Virus record (IMG/VR): IMGVR_UViG_3300020147_000065
Coordinates: 1 to 64,000 of that record
DNA length: 64,000 bases
From: a virus
Strand: one strand, 5' to 3'
Position numbers and translations under genes: made by a program. Position 1 is the stretch's first letter, and each line of letters starts with the position of its first letter. The notes under the pieces were generated by a model. That model saw nothing but the letters and a program-made list of their open reading frames with translations, made no database searches and was not told where the DNA came from. Below, piece by piece: positions 13,811 to 23,252 of this stretch.

Positions 13811-14795
13811 GACTTCTTCTCCTAATTCTAAACCAACATTTGGTATAATGTGCACCACATTCGGTGGTGCTCCATACGTACATCTTCAGTTGGCGATCCG
13901 CCGAAAATTTTTCGGAAAGGTCCCTATGGCGATTATAGATGATTGTTCCTATCAGAGTAAAATTTTGATGAAGCTCTGCGAACATTACGATGCCTATTTT
14001 CTTTCCGGTAACGAACGCCTCGGCCACCTGCAAGGCGACCTTCAGGCTCATCGTCTGGGCCTCGAATGGGCAAAATATCTCGGTTTGGAATACCTCGTAA
14101 AAATTTCCAGACGTTGTGTGCCCCTTTTTGACTGGACTGGTGCCTTTATAAAAACCGTTGAGGATACCGGACACCTTCCAACTTATGCGGGTACTGACAA
14201 TTATTTTATGTACCCACTACGCTCCGAATGCTGGGCCATGAATGTAGAGGAATGGTATCCAATTAAAGATGAAATTTTAGGTGTAGCAAAAGAAGCGGCT
14301 GAATATACTCTTCATCGTCATGCGGTCAGGCTCGGTAACATTGGCCCTGATTGGGGCCTCTGTGCTGAAAATCGTAGAGTGCGTAAAGAGGGAGTTCTGT
14401 GGCACGAAAATACTACTCTGGAAGAATACGCTGCCGCAGCAAATCAATTTGGTTTAAAATATACCGCAGAAGATTTCGATAATGTAAATGGTGGACTCGG
14501 ACTGGGAAATGAGAAATGGCGTCATTCGGTACCGGGAAGTGTGCTTCCGTGTCCAGGAAAAGAAACTCGCCCTGAACAAACTATTCGAAAATTAGAACAA
14601 AACAGAGTAGGACAGAATATTTCCGTACCAAAGGCTAAAAAATCTAAGCGAATTGAGACATGGCCACCAGTTAAAGAAAGGATTATCATTCCCAAATCAA
14701 CTCGTAGAGGGGAAGAAGCGCCTATTCCACAACCGCGTCCATCTACTGGTGCGACGGTCAAACCAATTAATACCGACTATATTCACGGTGACTAA
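13809..14795 (+). CDS. Glycosyltransferase-like protein (GT-A type)
   Basis: 328 residues from ATG 13809; ATG 13848 is an alternative. The N-terminal FGIMCTTFGG..YVHLQLAIRR..VPMAIIDDCS resembles the nucleotide-sugar fold of GT-A enzymes; a NERLGHLQGD segment follows. The last 80 residues are basic, Pro-rich and probably disordered. Its start codon shares CATG with the divergent endonuclease gene. The stop overlaps the next ATG. Which sugar is moved cannot be told. Confidence 0.55.
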   Translation: MTSSPNSKPTFGIMCTTFGGAPYVHLQLAIRRKFFGKVPMAIIDDCSYQSKILMKLCEHYDAYFLSGNERLGHLQGDLQAHRLGLEWAKYLGLEYLVKISRRCVPLFDWTGAFIKTVEDTGHLPTYAGTDNYFMYPLRSECWAMNVEEWYPIKDEILGVAKEAAEYTLHRHAVRLGNIGPDWGLCAENRRVRKEGVLWHENTTLEEYAAAANQFGLKYTAEDFDNVNGGLGLGNEKWRHSVPGSVLPCPGKETRPEQTIRKLEQNRVGQNISVPKAKKSKRIETWPPVKERIIIPKSTRRGEEAPIPQPRPSTGATVKPINTDYIHGD

Positions 14796-15616
14796 TGTTT
14801 TTTGTTACACAACCAATTTTTATTCCTGCGGCAGACAAAGCACAGAGGTATATTGATTCCATCACCTCATTAGGTGAATACATGCGAAAGTATTATCCAA
14901 CTGATCGCCGTATTAGCTTCGCCTTCGGAGGATGGTGTTTTGATGATGAATTTTGGGGAGTAGCAGCAGCCACCATTAAAGAGTACTTTCCTGATGCTCC
15001 CTGTGTTAGATATAAAGAAAATAAAGGTAAAGCAGTTATCATCAACGATCTTTCCAGACAGTTTCTTTATGATAATCCTTACCTTATCTCCGTGGATAGC
15101 GATATTTTATTTCCTTTCTACACACCATACATGTTTGATAGACTGGATATAATGTTTCAGATGTCTCAGAAGATAAGAAAAACACCACCTGGAGTGATAG
15201 GGCTTAAACAGGATGAGAATGGTGTTCACTATCAGTCTGTTTATAGTAATCAATATGAGTATGAGACGGCCATCCACGGGGTAAATTATCGTGAGAGGTT
15301 CGTGTGGCCCAATATCCGTGGAGGCATTGGTGGCGGATGCCTTTTAATCAACGCTGAGTTATGGAAGAAGATTGGTGGATACAGAGTAATGGGAGTTTAC
15401 TCGTCTGATGACGGTAAACTCCTGTTGGATGCTCGTAATAACGGTTATTCTATACAGGTTTCTGACTCCATTTCTATTATTCATCCCATAGAAGATGATC
15501 CGACTTATGGTGTATGGAAGCGTAGAGTGTGTCAGGCTACTACTCGAACTGGTGTGAAGGCTGATATTACACAACAAATTAAAGAAGCTGATGATTTTTG
15601 GGCACGTAGACGTTGA
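14795..15616 (+). CDS. Glycosyltransferase family 2-like protein
   Basis: 273 residues. LISVDSDILFPF supplies the acidic metal-binding motif, GGIGGGCLLINAELWKKIGGY is the typical acceptor-side segment, and a conserved His occurs in SIIHPI. Cytoplasmic, no membrane span. It begins the fibre region and probably modifies phage proteins or host glycans. Confidence 0.75.
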   Translation: MFFVTQPIFIPAADKAQRYIDSITSLGEYMRKYYPTDRRISFAFGGWCFDDEFWGVAAATIKEYFPDAPCVRYKENKGKAVIINDLSRQFLYDNPYLISVDSDILFPFYTPYMFDRLDIMFQMSQKIRKTPPGVIGLKQDENGVHYQSVYSNQYEYETAIHGVNYRERFVWPNIRGGIGGGCLLINAELWKKIGGYRVMGVYSSDDGKLLLDARNNGYSIQVSDSISIIHPIEDDPTYGVWKRRVCQATTRTGVKADITQQIKEADDFWARRR

Positions 15617-15641
15617 CTTACGTGCTCATTTTTGTTATACT
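15602..15641 (+). promoter_or_regulatory. Terminator hairpin with the next promoter's -35 in its loop
   Basis: GCACGTA (15602-15608) and TACGTGC (15619-15625) pair; the 10-nt loop ends with TTGACT (15613-15618). TCATTTTTG follows the stem, as in a terminator. A 17-bp spacer leads to TATACT (15636-15641). Confidence 0.75.
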
Positions 15642-15660
15642 GTACGTGAGGTACACAAAC

Positions 15661-16434
15661 ATGATATTGATTGAAACAAACAACACCTTCTTTGCTGTGG
15701 CACATGAGGACGATGGGATTTTCAAACCAGATCGCCGCCCCATCATTTTAAATGAGCCTGGACCAACTGCAAAAGCTATCAAACATCTTAAAGATGCGGG
15801 AGCAGACTCTTATTTAAGCTCTACTGGTAAGTTTGGTAATAAAAACATACAAAAACCACAACCACCCTCTCCCTACAATGATGTCAGGGTTGGTGTGGAA
15901 GAAGAAAATCCAGATCAGCTACGTTTAAAACTTCTTGAAGAGAATCCTGGTATTAACTCTGACGCTGACTTTCTTCCTCACCCTGATGAATTACGTGCTC
16001 AGGCTCTTGATCTCGTTTTGAGTGGAATGGCGGCTGCAACCGGAACTCCTGTTGAACACGTAAGAGAAAACTTTAACAAAAGTCTCTACAGAAAAGATGA
16101 GAAGCAAAGTTTGATTGAGGCATCTGAAAGGATCGTCAACAAATTAAAGAATAATCCTGAAGAAGCCAGGAAATTCCTGACTTCTCTTCGACCAAAAGAG
16201 GCCCCTTACCGACCAAACAGAAAGCGTAAAGATTTACTGAAAGCTGGTCTTGCGGCTCCTGAATACATGAGTAAGCCTGTTTCTACATTTGCTACTCGTT
16301 TAGAGGGTTACCTACCACGGGGTATTTATATTACAGACCCAGAGGAAAAAGTCACCCATGAAGTGAGTGATGATGTGAAGTTAGCGAAAGCTGTTCTCGG
16401 ATTGAACTCAAAATATAAGGTGAGATTAGGATAA
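15661..16434 (+). CDS. Hypothetical structural-region protein
   Basis: 257 residues from ATG 15661, which has GTGAGG upstream and lies downstream of the promoter; the longer frame from 15613 begins inside the promoter. Charged, largely helical, with a disordered Pro-rich linker (QKPQPPSPY). No family recognised. Stop overlaps next ATG. Confidence 0.6.
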   Translation: MILIETNNTFFAVAHEDDGIFKPDRRPIILNEPGPTAKAIKHLKDAGADSYLSSTGKFGNKNIQKPQPPSPYNDVRVGVEEENPDQLRLKLLEENPGINSDADFLPHPDELRAQALDLVLSGMAAATGTPVEHVRENFNKSLYRKDEKQSLIEASERIVNKLKNNPEEARKFLTSLRPKEAPYRPNRKRKDLLKAGLAAPEYMSKPVSTFATRLEGYLPRGIYITDPEEKVTHEVSDDVKLAKAVLGLNSKYKVRLG

Positions 16435-16673
16435 TGCCGAAAACAATTGAATACAAATGTGAAGTTTGTGGAAAGAGAACGTCGGCCTTTGACCTTGAGG
16501 GTCAAGACTCGACGCAAATTTGGCTGCTCCTAACCGAAGAAGTTGTCATGCCTTATTATGAATATGCTGCTCCACCGATCAGAAAACGTCTGTCGGGTAT
16601 TTATTGCTCCCCAGCCTGTCTGGTTTCGTGTGTAGCACCGGAAATAAGGGTAGTTGATCTTGATGACAAGTAA
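16434..16673 (+). CDS. Zinc-ribbon protein
   Basis: 79 residues. KCEVCGKRT and YCSPACLVSC give CxxC...CxxxC, as in the 7779 and 11517 products, and the spacing is similar. Overlaps both neighbours by 1-11 nt. Function unknown. Confidence 0.6.
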   Translation: MPKTIEYKCEVCGKRTSAFDLEGQDSTQIWLLLTEEVVMPYYEYAAPPIRKRLSGIYCSPACLVSCVAPEIRVVDLDDK

Positions 16674-16884
16674 ATTTATAGTTATTTATCTTGATGATAC
16701 CTACTTCTGTGTGGCCACACAAAAAGAGTACATCGAGAGATTCGAAAAAGGACTGGGTGTTTATAAAAAGTCAGAACCAAACTCTGTTAATGCGAGACAC
16801 ATGAGAATGGCAATGGAATATTCTTCATGGATATGGAGATTGTTTTATACCGAGGCTTTACCATATAAAGGTTACTATTACTAA
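16663..16884 (+). CDS. Hypothetical protein
   Basis: 73 residues from ATG 16663. N-terminal KFIVIYLDDTYFCVATQKEY resembles LIETNNTFFAVAHEDD of the 15661 product, hinting at a shared small domain. Aromatic-rich C-terminus. Confidence 0.5.
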   Translation: MTSKFIVIYLDDTYFCVATQKEYIERFEKGLGVYKKSEPNSVNARHMRMAMEYSSWIWRLFYTEALPYKGYYY

Positions 16885-16926
16885 GGAACTCGAAGGTAAG
16901 CTAAGCCTTCTTACTTTACGAACTAT

Positions 16927-16955
16927 TCCCTTTGCCAAGAAGGGAGCTTTTATTT
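16927..16955 (+). terminator. Probable terminator
   Basis: TCCCTT and AAGGGA pair around TGCCAAG, followed by GCTTTTATTT. It lies just before the ribosome binding site of the next gene. Confidence 0.5.
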
Positions 16956-16969
16956 AGGAGAAAACAAAA

Positions 16970-17611
16970 ATGGCAAACAGAGTTTGGGTTGGTACTACGA
17001 GTACGGCCTATAATACCACAACCAACTGGCAGGGTGGAACAGTTCCCGTAAACGGTGATTCTGTAACTGTAGCGGCTGCGGCTGTCAACGACCTTGTTCT
17101 AAACCCAGGTACAGCATTATCCCTGGCTTCTATTGCTAACGAAGTCCCCGCTAACCCTATTCGTGGTTATAAGAAAGTACACCTTGGTAGCGATGCTTCT
17201 GGTGTTGCTTCTGTAGGTAAGGTAACCGTTACCGGAGACGCTAAGGCTAACTTTGGTAATGTATCAAACTTTGAAGTAGATGGTGATATGACCGCACCCG
17301 CCGAGGCTTCATTCCTCGACGGTAAGGTAGACGGTAAGCTAACTCTTGAAGTTATAGCTGATGTTTCTGAACTGACACTTGCAGAAGACCCTGATCTTAA
17401 TATCAAATCAACTGTTGGTGCCGGTGATGAACTTGAAGGTACAGTGTCTCTTGGAGAGGACGCTGTTAAACCAGGCTCTATTATCTCTGATGAGCGTCAG
17501 GCCATGCTTGATGCTATGGATGAGGGACTGGCCACAGGTAGTGTTCGGGGCACATTCCGCGTTGATCGTGGTAAAGTAGTCCCACGCAGCCAGTTCTTAA
17601 CATCACAATAA
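16970..17611 (+). CDS. Virion structural protein (fibre/decoration-like)
   Basis: 213 residues. The N-terminal WVGTTSTAYNTTTNWQGGTV followed by PVNGDSVTV is the NWxGGxxPxxGDxV pattern seen in many phage structural and fibre proteins. The rest is Ala, Gly, Val and Asp-rich with a beta character. AGGAG precedes the ATG, and an intrinsic terminator follows, so it is probably expressed strongly as a single unit. Confidence 0.65.
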   Translation: MANRVWVGTTSTAYNTTTNWQGGTVPVNGDSVTVAAAAVNDLVLNPGTALSLASIANEVPANPIRGYKKVHLGSDASGVASVGKVTVTGDAKANFGNVSNFEVDGDMTAPAEASFLDGKVDGKLTLEVIADVSELTLAEDPDLNIKSTVGAGDELEGTVSLGEDAVKPGSIISDERQAMLDAMDEGLATGSVRGTFRVDRGKVVPRSQFLTSQ

Positions 17612-17628
17612 AAATTGGTATTGATAAT

Positions 17629-17662
17629 GAGGGGCAAGTCTTTTGGCTTGCCCCTCTTTTTT
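17629..17662 (+). terminator. Intrinsic terminator
   Basis: GAGGGGCAAG and CTTGCCCCTC pair around TCTTTTGG, followed by TTTTTT. Confidence 0.95.
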
Positions 17663-17746
17663 GGGTACAAAAAGAATCTCGATGCATTTTGCTTCGTTAG
17701 GAAATACAGGATACCGACTAAACGGTACAACAAAGGAACAATAAAA

Positions 17747-18055
17747 ATGAACCCACTAGATTACCTCTCTCCTGAACAAGGAAAAAACTTGTACAATCAA
17801 TACGTCCAGCAGGACGCGGCAGAAGTAGTTAACTACAGCCGAGTATTGTCCAAGGCAAAGACCAAATTAACTGTAACAGAAGCTCAGCAAGCTGCCAATC
17901 AAGACGCTAAGAAAGTCAAGTTCTATGAACAGGCTGTCGCAGAATGCCTAAATGAAATTAGCAATGCCGAACTTCGTTTAGAACAGGCAAAAGCTTTCTT
18001 AGAAACAAGTGTTTCTGAAATGAATTCTGCTTTCCCACCTGAAGCTGGAGAATAA
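17747..18055 (+). CDS. Coiled-coil hypothetical protein
   Basis: 102 residues from ATG 17747 with AAGGA upstream. Long helical, Gln/Ala/Glu-rich sequence with no Gly in the middle, consistent with a coiled coil. Lies directly before the first tail fibre; it may be a fibre-associated or assembly protein. Confidence 0.6.
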   Translation: MNPLDYLSPEQGKNLYNQYVQQDAAEVVNYSRVLSKAKTKLTVTEAQQAANQDAKKVKFYEQAVAECLNEISNAELRLEQAKAFLETSVSEMNSAFPPEAGE

Positions 18056-18060
18056 AATAA

Positions 18061-20040
18061 ATGCCTGATGTAGCTTATGTTCCATTTTCCTTAGCGGAAC
18101 TTTCTGATGATGTTGAACTAACCCCGGTAGTTTCTACCGGGGATTTGTTGATGTTTGGATTAGAAGGTAAGTGGAGGAATCTGGAACATGGGCCTGAAGG
18201 TTATATTTTAACTTCCCACGGGGATAACGAAGAGCTTAGTTGGGAGCCTCCTGCTATCCCAACATCTTTAAACAACGGTGGCGGCAGTGTCGCTGTGAAC
18301 TTATCGGGTGCCATTACGCTGACTCCTGCGAGTGGGCAGCCCATTTCTCTCATCAATAACGATGTTGGTTTTTTTGTTGATGCTGACAATGAAATTCGCG
18401 TTATGAATGCGTCTCGAACAGGCTGGCGAAATCTCACGTTCGGCGGATTCTACGCATACAACAGTGCAACGGTCTCAGGTGGGTTTCGGGCAGGTCAGGC
18501 AGTCGTTGCCAACACGGCGTTATCCGTTACGCCTGGCGCTGTGCTTCACGTTGTCAACTCTGACGCTTCTCAGCCTGTCCTAAGGCTCGATTGCGCTCTT
18601 GGTCAAAGCGCGAATGCGTTCGAGGTGCGCGATAGTGACCGTGTAATTAAAGCCTCGATAGACGCAAGCGGCACGATAAGAGCAGCGCAGAGCGAGTTTG
18701 CTGGTGCAGCGACTTTGGGCTATTACGGAAGCACTGATTTTGCTAAATTCCAGCACGTCGGCGCGAACACGTATGGGCTATTGCAAGGCGTAGATGGCGC
18801 AACGTATCTCAACGCAGCGGCAGGGCGATCTATTCATTTTCGCATTGACAACTCGGAAAAAATGACGATGGACTCGAACGGCAACCTGAGCGCGGCGAGT
18901 GCAACGATAGGCGATAACACGTTAATGTTGGGCGGACAAGGCGGAGTTCAATTGATTGTCCGTAGGAGTTCTGCGGACATTGTTGCTTTCGGCAGAAACG
19001 CATTTCTTGCTCCATTTCTCGCTCTTGCCTCTAACGCGCTCGTTACGTGGGGAGGCACCGCCAACTCTGTTAATGCAATTCCTGACACGGATATTCATCG
19101 TGCTTCGGCTGGTGTTGTCGGTATTGGAGACGGTGCAGGAGGACTCGGCAACCTGAGCGCAGCGGGTGCGACGTTTAACACAGGTGGAAGCATAAAGATT
19201 GCCGGGTTGCCGGGTGTTGAATCATCGTATGGCGCATTGTGGATGGCCCAAGGCTCACCTTCTGGCTCTAATTACGCGCTGACAGGTAGTGCGAACGAAA
19301 CGATTTTGAACGCGACGAATATTATTTACCTGCGGCTCAATAATGGAATTAAAGGGACTCTTGACTCAACGGGATTGGCCCTAAGCGGCAACCTGAGCGC
19401 AAATCAGGGGAACTTTGGTGGCCTCATTCAGAATCAGAACGGAATCTATTGGAATAACTTTGCTGGTCTTGGGCTAACTACTACAGCCGGAGTGCCGGGA
19501 CGATTGATTCTGGAAAGTGCAACGGCAGCCGTTGCACTTGGAGGGATAACGGGCGCTTACCCAATGCTCAAGCGCAACGGCACCGGCATAGATTTCCGAC
19601 TGGCTGACGATTCGGCCTACGCCAATATCGCAGTGGCGGGGCTTGATGTTGAAGGCCGCTTCAATGACGAAATCAGTGTGCGTGGCACGGGTAAAATCCA
19701 TCATTCGGGTGGAGCTTTCTATATTGATGATGCGACGCATGATTTAGCTCTACAAGTTGGAAGCGTTGGAAGCGTTGGAATTGGTATATATAATCCGAGT
19801 GAGAAGTTGCACGTAGATGGAAATATATTATCTACGGGTGGAATTACTTCATCAACTAGAATTTCGATTTATAATGGTGGTATAGAACAAGCTTACTTTG
19901 ATGACAGCGGTAACTTGGGAATTACCGGCGCAATAAAATCTTCTCTTGCTGATTCAGCACCCGGTGATCCTACTGTTCCAGTTGCCTGGAAAGTCGAATA
20001 CGTTGATGGTGTTCCTTACAAACGCCCTTTATATCTTTAA
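18061..20040 (+). CDS. Tail fibre protein, mosaic
   Basis: 659 residues. Residues 1-40 (VAYVPFSLAELSDDVELT..) match the N-terminus of the collagen-like fibre at 20765, so this is probably a shared attachment domain. The middle is a repetitive beta-rich shaft with three copies of GNLSA (DNA GGCAACCTGAGCGC at 18880, 19147, 19387). The C-terminal VGIGIYNPSEKLHVDGNI is a common fibre/adhesin motif. The DNA from about 18.4 to 19.75 kb is visibly GC-richer than its surroundings, suggesting a swapped-in shaft. A 9-bp hairpin lies 61 nt after the start. Confidence 0.8.
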   Translation: MPDVAYVPFSLAELSDDVELTPVVSTGDLLMFGLEGKWRNLEHGPEGYILTSHGDNEELSWEPPAIPTSLNNGGGSVAVNLSGAITLTPASGQPISLINNDVGFFVDADNEIRVMNASRTGWRNLTFGGFYAYNSATVSGGFRAGQAVVANTALSVTPGAVLHVVNSDASQPVLRLDCALGQSANAFEVRDSDRVIKASIDASGTIRAAQSEFAGAATLGYYGSTDFAKFQHVGANTYGLLQGVDGATYLNAAAGRSIHFRIDNSEKMTMDSNGNLSAASATIGDNTLMLGGQGGVQLIVRRSSADIVAFGRNAFLAPFLALASNALVTWGGTANSVNAIPDTDIHRASAGVVGIGDGAGGLGNLSAAGATFNTGGSIKIAGLPGVESSYGALWMAQGSPSGSNYALTGSANETILNATNIIYLRLNNGIKGTLDSTGLALSGNLSANQGNFGGLIQNQNGIYWNNFAGLGLTTTAGVPGRLILESATAAVALGGITGAYPMLKRNGTGIDFRLADDSAYANIAVAGLDVEGRFNDEISVRGTGKIHHSGGAFYIDDATHDLALQVGSVGSVGIGIYNPSEKLHVDGNILSTGGITSSTRISIYNGGIEQAYFDDSGNLGITGAIKSSLADSAPGDPTVPVAWKVEYVDGVPYKRPLYL

Positions 20041-20044
20041 TACC

Positions 20045-20761
20045 ATGAGTTACACACGAATTTTTACAATTGATGCGCACCCACTCGCTGAATTAACAGC
20101 ACAGTTGGTAGATAAGGATGGCTCCCTTTCAGGGGGAGCCATCCCTTTCTCTTCTTTCAATTTACTTAATAGCTCAGCAAAAGTAAATAATTATGCGGTA
20201 GAGGTTACGGTACCGGATGATTTTACTGGTGCTTTGCTTATAAATAATTCTTTAAATGAAAGAACATCTTCTATCTCTATAAACAAAGATATATCAACTT
20301 TGTTGAATTCTATCAAGAGTAAAACTGATAGTATCGTGGACGGAAGAGTTACAGTATTGTCCTCAATTTTACAGGATGATGGTGTAGTTAACGTATTTAG
20401 ATATGACACCTGGAATCTCAACATGTCTAATCTGGGTAACCTCAGTGATAAAGTTGTAATTTTTTCTCTGGCTAACTCTAATCCAACTGACACTAAACCG
20501 TATTTATTAATACGGAGTGACACAGGATTGGAAATGATTAAAGGAAAGGTCACAACCGAAGAAGAAAAAAGTTTAGGTTCTGTAACCTTATTAGATGAAA
20601 CCAATGGACGTATTGGAATAAGAGTTGATGAATCTATCACAAGTCAGCTAACCACGGGGAGATTCATGTGGAGTGTAAAATCTTCTGAGAACGATGACAT
20701 TCAAACACTTGCTTATGGAGACTTTAAAATCATAAAAGAAATTTCCAGAGTCATAGTATAA
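20045..20761 (+). CDS. Baseplate/fibre-associated protein
   Basis: 238 residues from ATG 20045. The C-terminal half (FRYDTWNLNMSNLGNLSDK..RSDTGLEMI) resembles the RGDTW-type domain of phage baseplate upper proteins. Located between two fibres. An 11-bp perfect hairpin (GGATGGCTCCC, GGGAGCCATCC) lies 71 nt after the start. Confidence 0.5.
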   Translation: MSYTRIFTIDAHPLAELTAQLVDKDGSLSGGAIPFSSFNLLNSSAKVNNYAVEVTVPDDFTGALLINNSLNERTSSISINKDISTLLNSIKSKTDSIVDGRVTVLSSILQDDGVVNVFRYDTWNLNMSNLGNLSDKVVIFSLANSNPTDTKPYLLIRSDTGLEMIKGKVTTEEEKSLGSVTLLDETNGRIGIRVDESITSQLTTGRFMWSVKSSENDDIQTLAYGDFKIIKEISRVIV

Positions 20762-20764
20762 GAG

Positions 20765-22846
20765 GTGAGTTCTATAGCCGATCTAGTTTATGTTCCTTTT
20801 GCTCTTAAAGAGTTAAAGGAAGATGTTAATATAACAAACCCTGCTCCTGGTGATACCTTACAACGTAGTGCTGAAGGTAAATGGATAAACACACCTATGG
20901 AGCAATTAACTGGTGCCCAAGGACCGCAAGGTGCTCAGGGATCGGCTGGTGCTCAGGGGCCGCAAGGCTCTGCTGGTGCTCAGGGGCCGCAGGGTTATGA
21001 AGGTATAGCTGGAACACAGGGGCCGCAAGGCACACAAGGAAGACAAGGCTTTCAAGGTGTGCAGGGTGCAGTTGGTACACAGGGTACTCAGGGTATAGCC
21101 GGTGCGCAAGGTGCAACTGGTTCACAAGGTACTCAGGGAGTTCAGGGTACTCAGGGTACTCAGGGTACTCAGGGAAGACAAGGATTCCAAGGTGTGCAAG
21201 GCACACAAGGAGTACAGGGTGCCGTAGGTGTACAAGGCCCACAAGGTATAACTGGTTCTCAAGGAGAAACTGGACCACAGGGTACTCAGGGTAGTCGTGG
21301 TTATCAAGGATACCAAGGTTATCAGGGAGCCGCAGGTGCTCAAGGTGTGCAAGGTGCTGTTGGTGTAGCAGGAGATACTGGTCCACAGGGTGCTCAAGGT
21401 TCAACTGGTGCGACCGGAGCGCAAGGTCCACAGGGAACACAGGGTTCTACCGGCGCTCAGGGAACTGCTGGAATTACTGGCCCACAAGGTGTGCAGGGTG
21501 CTGCTGGAACACAAGGTCCACAAGGTTATCAAGGTGCGACCGGGGCCGGAACTCAGGGACCACAAGGTGTGCAAGGTTCTCAGGGTGTTCCCGGTGAAAG
21601 CGCGGATATTGGTGCGCAAGGTCCGCAGGGTGCGACTGGACCACAAGGTGTACAGGGTGCGACTGGACAAGGATTTAACATTGCTAAATCTTATGCATCT
21701 GTTGCCGCCCTAACTGCGGATACTAATCCTTCTGATATACTACCTGGTGAGTTTGCGATTATCTTATCCACGGTTGATGATCCAGACAACTCTAAGTTAT
21801 ATCTCTGGGACGGCGAAGATTATATTTATACCTCTGATCTTTCGGGTGCGGCAGGTATTACCGGACCACAGGGTACACAGGGAGCTACCGGAGCACAGGG
21901 TGTGCAGGGTTCTCAAGGTGTAGCCGGTGCGACTGGTCCACAAGGGGATGCCGGTGAAGCCGGTGCTGCTGGACCACAGGGTGCAGCGGGGGCACAGGGA
22001 CCGCAAGGAACTGCTGGTGCAGCCGGAGAAGCTGGTGAAGCTGGTGCCCAAGGTCCACAAGGATTTCAGGGCGCTGCCGGTGCTCAGGGAGCTACCGGAG
22101 CGCAAGGTTCTGCCGGAGCTACCGGAGCACAGGGACCACAGGGAGACGTTGGTGCTCAAGGATCAACTGGTGCTCAGGGTGCTGCGGGGGCGCAGGGCAC
22201 ACAAGGTGTAGCCGGAGCGCAGGGCGCAGCCGGAGCCGAAGGTCCGCAAGGTAATCAGGGGGCACAAGGTCCACAAGGTTATCAGGGTAGCCAAGGTGTT
22301 GCCGGTGCTCAGGGTCCGCAGGGAACACAAGGTTATCAGGGACTTACTGGTGAAGGAACACAGGGTCCGCAGGGAACACAGGGTCCGCAAGGCGCGTCAG
22401 GTGGAGGAGCAGGTGGAACGGGTGCGTCCATCTCTGTTGTTCAGAATAGTCATGGTTTCGCGGTTGGCGATGTTGTTCGTTTGAGTGGGTCAGCAACATA
22501 CACAAAAGCTTTAGCTGATTCCGCAGCAAACGCTGAAGTAGCGGGTATTGTTTCGGCTGTTGCAGATTCTAACAATTTTACTCTGAGTCTTGTCGGACAG
22601 GTAACCGGTCTAACTGGTCTTTCGGCAGAAACGCTTTACTTTCTGAGTCCAACGGTGGCCGGTGCTATGACATCTACCGAACCAACAGTCACCGGTCAAA
22701 TTAGTAAACCTGTATTTTTGGCAGACACAACAACATCAGGTTTTGTTATCACACAAATGCGCGGATACATTATATCAGATACCGGTGGTGCTGTAGGAGG
22801 ATCATCGGTGGGCGGTAATATTTATCTGAGTCGCAACTTCATTTAA
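20765..22846 (+). CDS. Collagen-like tail fibre
   Basis: 693 residues from GTG 20765. Residues about 4-45 repeat the attachment domain of the 18061 fibre. Two collagen-like blocks of Gly-X-Y triplets (mostly GPQ, GAQ, GTQ) follow, separated near residues 300-360 by a globular insert (YASVAALTADTNPSDILPGE). The C-terminal 130 residues form a head domain (SHGFAVGDVVRLSG..) also present in the 24000 product. Gly-X-Gln repeats form trimeric triple helices in phage fibres. Short 9-bp tandem repeats (GGTACTCAG near 21139-21176) make its length potentially variable. Confidence 0.9.
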   Translation: MSSIADLVYVPFALKELKEDVNITNPAPGDTLQRSAEGKWINTPMEQLTGAQGPQGAQGSAGAQGPQGSAGAQGPQGYEGIAGTQGPQGTQGRQGFQGVQGAVGTQGTQGIAGAQGATGSQGTQGVQGTQGTQGTQGRQGFQGVQGTQGVQGAVGVQGPQGITGSQGETGPQGTQGSRGYQGYQGYQGAAGAQGVQGAVGVAGDTGPQGAQGSTGATGAQGPQGTQGSTGAQGTAGITGPQGVQGAAGTQGPQGYQGATGAGTQGPQGVQGSQGVPGESADIGAQGPQGATGPQGVQGATGQGFNIAKSYASVAALTADTNPSDILPGEFAIILSTVDDPDNSKLYLWDGEDYIYTSDLSGAAGITGPQGTQGATGAQGVQGSQGVAGATGPQGDAGEAGAAGPQGAAGAQGPQGTAGAAGEAGEAGAQGPQGFQGAAGAQGATGAQGSAGATGAQGPQGDVGAQGSTGAQGAAGAQGTQGVAGAQGAAGAEGPQGNQGAQGPQGYQGSQGVAGAQGPQGTQGYQGLTGEGTQGPQGTQGPQGASGGGAGGTGASISVVQNSHGFAVGDVVRLSGSATYTKALADSAANAEVAGIVSAVADSNNFTLSLVGQVTGLTGLSAETLYFLSPTVAGAMTSTEPTVTGQISKPVFLADTTTSGFVITQMRGYIISDTGGAVGGSSVGGNIYLSRNFI

Positions 22847-22856
22847 GGTATTTATT

Positions 22857-23252
22857 ATGGCAAATGAACCCAATTTCGTAGCAACACCTCGTAACGCAAT
22901 AGCACAGGTTAGCGCGGCAAATACCGCTCGTGATGGCACGGGCACTGTTGTCACAGTTTTTACAGCGGGTGCCTCTGGTTCTCGTATAGATCGCATTACC
23001 ATCGAGGCTGTGGCAACAACAACGGCAGGAATGATTCGTCTTTTTGTTAATGACGGTAGTAATTCCCGTTTATGGCGTGAAGTATCTGTTTCAGCGATTA
23101 CGCCCAGTGGAACGGTGGCAACTTTTACAACTGAAATCAACAGTAGTAATAGTGCTTTACCTTTGCTTATTTTACCAAATGGCTACTCGTTACGTGCCTC
23201 AACACATAACGCGGAGACATTTAATATTATAGCAGAGGGTGGAGATTTTTAA
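22857..23252 (+). CDS. Structural/adhesion protein
   Basis: 131 residues, Ala, Thr and Ser-rich, beta-type (FVATPRNAIAQVSAANTARD..). Proteins of this type occur beside fibres in many phages. Last base overlaps the next ATG. Confidence 0.5.
   Translation: MANEPNFVATPRNAIAQVSAANTARDGTGTVVTVFTAGASGSRIDRITIEAVATTTAGMIRLFVNDGSNSRLWREVSVSAITPSGTVATFTTEINSSNSALPLLILPNGYSLRASTHNAETFNIIAEGGDF

Noticed and set aside
13844-13849. TATAAT as promoter for the glycosyltransferase
   Set aside because: It overlaps the candidate ATG at 13848, has no -35 box at 17 bp, and a start there would leave no in-frame ATG immediately downstream. A TGG extended -10 exists, so it is not fully excluded.
20920-22400. Repeats resembling a CRISPR array
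   Set aside because: The repeats are 9-bp, continuous, in frame and coding for Gly-X-Y; there are no regular repeat-spacer units of 25-40 bp.
20895-22529. Long antisense and alternate-frame ORFs opposite the collagen-like fibre
   Set aside because: They are Leu/His/Pro or Ser/Thr/Leu repeats produced by reading the Gly-X-Gln codon repeats in other frames; they have no ribosome sites.
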